From assembly GCA_001598975.1 (NCBI GenBank), contig BBXU01000329.1, positions 1 to 10,557 of the forward strand: a stretch of DNA of 10,557 bases. Direction: 5' to 3'. Of this stretch, positions 7,809 through 10,557 are shown in pieces. The position numbers and the translations under genes were made by a program. Below the pieces are notes generated by a model. That model was given only the letters and a program-made list of their open reading frames with translations. It made no database searches and was not told the DNA's origin. The first letter of the stretch is position 1; every line of letters starts with the position of its first letter. This stretch comes from Parachlorella kessleri (taxonomy: Eukaryota; Chlorophyta; Trebouxiophyceae; Chlorellales; Chlorellaceae).

Positions 7809-10557
7809 TCACTCTCCTGGCTGCCGCTGTGCTGCCAGCTTCTTTCGGATCCGGCCTGGCAGTGCTCTCTTGCGCTTGCTGTGAGCCCCTGCGCCTGCGG
7901 CAGCCACATCCACAACCCCAACAGCATCAACTCCGGCTACCTCCCCTTCAGCAAGAAACTCGCTGGTTTGCTTGAAGCCCCTGCCAGTGGCACCCGCGGG
8001 GTTGTCGCCGAGGTCCTCGAGGTCACTGTTCTCTGGTGCCGCCCCGCCGGCTTGCCTCCACAGCTGCCCAGGCAGCAATCGCGCCTGCTTCGGCTTGCTT
8101 GCCTTGCCTGCTGCGCCCGCTGTGGCTCTGCCTTGCACCTTTGCAGCCTTGGTAGCTTGCACAGCACTGCCCCGCTTGGACTCTGCCTTCACAACAGCTG
8201 CTCCGTTTTCCACGATTGCTTTGTCTGCTGCAGCTCTGCCATTTGCTAGGCCACCACCAGCCGCCTCTGCACCACCCACGGGTGCCCTAATGTACTTGTG
8301 CTGCAGCCGCTGCGCCTGCTGCTTCTTGTACTGCTGCGCCTGCTGTGCTGCACTGGCGGCCCGCTGCCCCTGCTGTGCCTGCGGCGCCTCGTCAAGGTAG
8401 TACCCAAGGCCCTTCAGCCCTTTCTTGAAGGCATAGCCGGGGCGAGAGCCCTTGAAGGTTTTAGAAGGCATGAAGAAGGGCCGCTCCTCGCCAGCATCTG
8501 CATAAGGAAAAAGGCCGCGGACTTGATGGTGCCTTAGGCTGCCCATGGGTCTGTTGGAACGCAACCTCTGACGCAGCAACGGCAGCGCCTTAATGTTGTC
8601 AGACAGGGCCCCGCCCTAGATGTGTTTGTCAGCATTACGAAAAGAGAAGCGCAGGCAGTGCCACTTGGTAGTTGTGTATGTTGCTCCTATCTCCTCTAGC
8701 GTCACATGCCGCAACAGTCATTGTTTTTTTTGGCATCCGCATCTGTGCCACGCATGAATAGCTTAAGTGCATGCGGAATCCTCCACCATCACTGGCACCC
8801 CGCTCAGCAACACCTGCATCGTCGCCAGCCGCAGCGTGCTCGGCCTGCTGTGCCCGCTGCGCCTGCTTCGCGCCACGCTTTCCTTCACCCTCTCCCTCCT
8901 TGCCATCCGTCCCACCACGTGTCCCCCTACTGCAGGGTGCTCCGCCCACCCCTCTTCCGCTGCCAACCAAGTTCTCCTCCTCCTCCTCGACCTCCTCCTC
9001 CTCCTCATCGCCCTCAGCTTCCAACTGCTGTTGGTCAGACTTCCTTCTCCGCTTGCGCTCCTGCTTTGTCTTCAGTCCCAGCGTGCGGAGCACATCGTCT
9101 GTCTGAGGCCGGGTCAGCACCTCCTCGCCTGTTTATGAAACGCAGACATTCAAGCCCAGGGCTTACATAAGGCATTCAGCCTTGCAAGCTGCGCTTCTGA
9201 GCATTGACAGGACCAAGCAGAAGACCACATAACCAAGCAGGTTGGGCACCTCCACTTCAGGGTACCATCCGCCCAATGCACGAGGCAGGTCTAGTGGTCC
9301 AACACTGACATCCCCAGCCGCGCTTTAGAGCAGTCGGCAGCGGTGGACAGCTGCTGCTAAGGCACGGACTTGCAGGTTTCCCCTCAGACTTTTCTCTGCC
9401 TGCCGGCCACCCTCCAGCGGCTACAGCAGCCGCTCACACCATGCCTACCCGCAGCCCCTGCTGCCAGCCCTAGCCGCTGCGCCGCCAGCTGGTAGGCCTG
9501 GGCAAGCTTGAGGAGGTTGGGGTCAACTGCCTGGTCGTGCTGGCGCAGCAGGCCCAGCAGGGGCTCGGCCAGAGGAGCCATCTCCCGGGTGAAGAAGCTG
9601 CAGCCCCAGGCAGAGGCAGGTAGGGGTGAGGTTCTAGCACGTCGCAGCACAGCGGGCTCAGCAGGACTGGCCAAGCGGCGCCAGCGCGCGGAAGGACCGG
9701 CCGCAAGGAGCATGGCTGCCAGCTCATTAGGAGTACAGGCGGCAGGAAGGCCCTCGGGCCAGGCCGCCTTGTCCGGCGGCGTGCCGCCACCTGGTAACCT
9801 TCCCACAGCACCAGCGTGTGAACCGGCGAGTGAGGGACTGCATGCTTGCCTGAAGGCGTGGCCATCGGCCGCCAGCCGGCCGGTACGCCCCGCCCGGTGG
9901 ATGTACTGCTCAAGGTTTGGCGGGAAGTCGTAGTTGACCACATAGGGCAGGCCCCGGATGTGGAGCCCCCTGGCAGCCACGTCGGTGGCCACGAGGACCT
10001 GCAGGCATGGCACACAAATGCTTTTCTTTATTATGGTGGGTGGCACACAACCCACAAGGGCCCCCTGGCAGCCACCTCAGTCACCACGAGGACCTGCAGG
10101 CATGACACACAAGAATGAGTGTGGTGGGTGGGCACACAACCACGAGAGTGGGTAACGAACCGCCACAGCTATAGGTTAGGAGCGACGTACGCAATGCAGA
10201 GCGCATGCATGGCGCACCACACATGACTGCCGGTGCGTCATGCGGCGAACGTGCCCGCAGGCCTGCAGCGCGAAGGCTGGGGCACCCGTGGACAGCCTGC
10301 CATGTGCATCGCCCCACCGATACCAGGGACCGCGAGGGGAAGGCCCGCACACACATGGGTGGATATGGAGCATCATGCGCCTTACTCTCCCTGGCCAGCC
10401 CCACAAATCACTGCATATAAATGCAAGTGCCTCTCCTTACCAGCACCTCGGCTGTAGTAGCCTCGTGCCTAGGCCTGGCATCTACACATCAGGACCAGCA
10501 CTCCACACGCTCTCTCTCCTCACCTGCACCTTCCCATTACGGAAGTCATGCACACAT
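7809..10557 (-). CDS. DEAD-box RNA helicase, C-terminal part (5' end outside window)
   Basis: Exons on the minus strand are 10557-10524 (partial), 9998-9850, 9597-9449, 9128-8814 and 8497-7809 (TGA), joining in phase 0, 2, 1 and 1 to give 444 residues. The first visible residues, HDFRNGKVQ, lead directly into [14 protein letters not shown] (motif V), VVNYDFP and [10 protein letters not shown] (motif VI), then SFFTRE. This is the RecA2 domain of a DEAD-box ATP-dependent RNA helicase; motifs Q to IV must lie outside the window. Residues 62-111 continue the helicase C-terminal helices. Then come a basic stretch KQERKRRRK (about 132-140), a Glu-rich stretch (149-163), a G/A-rich linker, [13 protein letters not shown] with GLGYY (230-249), and a terminal KRKR...RKK cluster (423-436). 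The basic clusters suggest a nuclear or nucleolar protein, perhaps acting in ribosome assembly (inference). The least certain donor is at 8813 (GTGTTG); other phase-1 donors exist nearby. Intron 9849-9598 starts with GC. The last exon could instead begin a separate gene at an in-frame ATG at 8546, but its phase fits the helicase. Confidence 0.85.
8973..9008 (-). repeat. GAG/CTC trinucleotide tract encoding poly-Glu
   Basis: CTC triplets on the plus strand, interrupted by GAC, encode the acidic [11 protein letters not shown] part of the helicase tail on the minus strand. Length variation between strains is likely at such a tract. Confidence 0.85.
9598..9849 (-). other. GC-AG intron of the helicase gene
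   Basis: After GCC TTC AG the minus strand continues GCAAGC, and the acceptor is GGCTGCAG before C TTC TTC. Joining at these points gives HAFSFFTRE, the expected helicase sequence, with matching phase 2. No GT donor in the vicinity gives this continuity. AG|GCAAG is the standard form of the minor GC-AG donor class. Confidence 0.8.
9966..10145 (-). repeat. 95-base tandem duplication covering the motif V exon start
   Basis: Positions 9966-10060 are repeated with changes from 10061 to about 10145. In the first 52 bases only five differ (9966-10017 against 10061-10112). Copy A holds the real acceptor and [11 protein letters not shown]. Copy B, upstream in transcription, holds an intact TGCAG acceptor followed by codons for [11 protein letters not shown], and then runs into a TAA about 20 codons in. 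Confidence 0.88.

Noticed and set aside
7562..7930. Minus-strand 122-codon frame overlapping the helicase 3' end
   Set aside because: Out of frame with the helicase and with no recognisable product. Its downstream part is most likely 3' UTR.
7704..8249. Plus-strand 181-codon cysteine/leucine-rich frame
   Set aside because: Antisense of the helicase last exon, with no start context or homology seen.
8706..9170. Plus-strand 154-codon proline/serine-rich frame
   Set aside because: Antisense shadow of the helicase acidic tail exon; its composition is explained by the CTC repeats.

Overview
The window looks like nuclear DNA of a chlorophycean (volvocine-type) green alga. The genes are split into short exons by GC-rich introns of about 150-660 bases. 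The acceptors are almost all ...TGCAG and the donors are mostly GTGAGN, GTGNGN or GTANG. The plastid-like gene on the plus strand is followed by TGTAA, the usual poly(A) signal of these algae. Base composition is GC-rich but not extreme, and the species cannot be named from this window. Nothing bacterial, viral or organellar was seen, and there is no tRNA, rRNA or CRISPR array.

Three protein genes can be reconstructed by matching splice phases. (1) Plus strand, 263-2371, five exons, 330 residues: a multi-pass membrane protein of the cyanobacterial/plastid DUF2232 (YybS-like) type with a transit-peptide-like N terminus. (2) Minus strand, 7363-2870, at least eight exons, about 560 residues in the longest model: a type II membrane protein with a cysteine-rich stem followed by a PC-esterase (trichome-birefringence-like/DUF231) domain that carries GDS and DxxH motifs and several N-glycosylation sequons, so probably a Golgi or secretory polysaccharide O-acetyltransferase or esterase. 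(3) Minus strand, 10557-7809, five exons seen, 5' end outside the window: the C-terminal half of a DEAD-box RNA helicase with motifs V and VI, followed by a basic/acidic tail and a conserved-looking [18 protein letters not shown] element.

Layout: 1-262 is 5' flank of gene 1. The gap 2372-2869 lies between convergent genes 1 and 2 and holds poly(A) signals for both strands. The gap 7364-7808 separates the helicase from gene 2, head to tail, and carries a close pair of TGAGTCA elements. The three genes do not form an obvious pathway: one is plastid-type, one secretory and one nuclear or nucleolar.

The most unusual observations are two separate cases of local tandem duplication of an exon edge into the neighbouring intron. 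One involves the LHYPP exon of the esterase gene (three decaying copies). The other involves the motif V exon of the helicase gene, where the copy keeps a usable acceptor and would lead to an early stop. There is also a GC-AG intron in the helicase gene and three CxxC...CC modules in the stem of the esterase-like protein. I see no convincing new multi-gene system.
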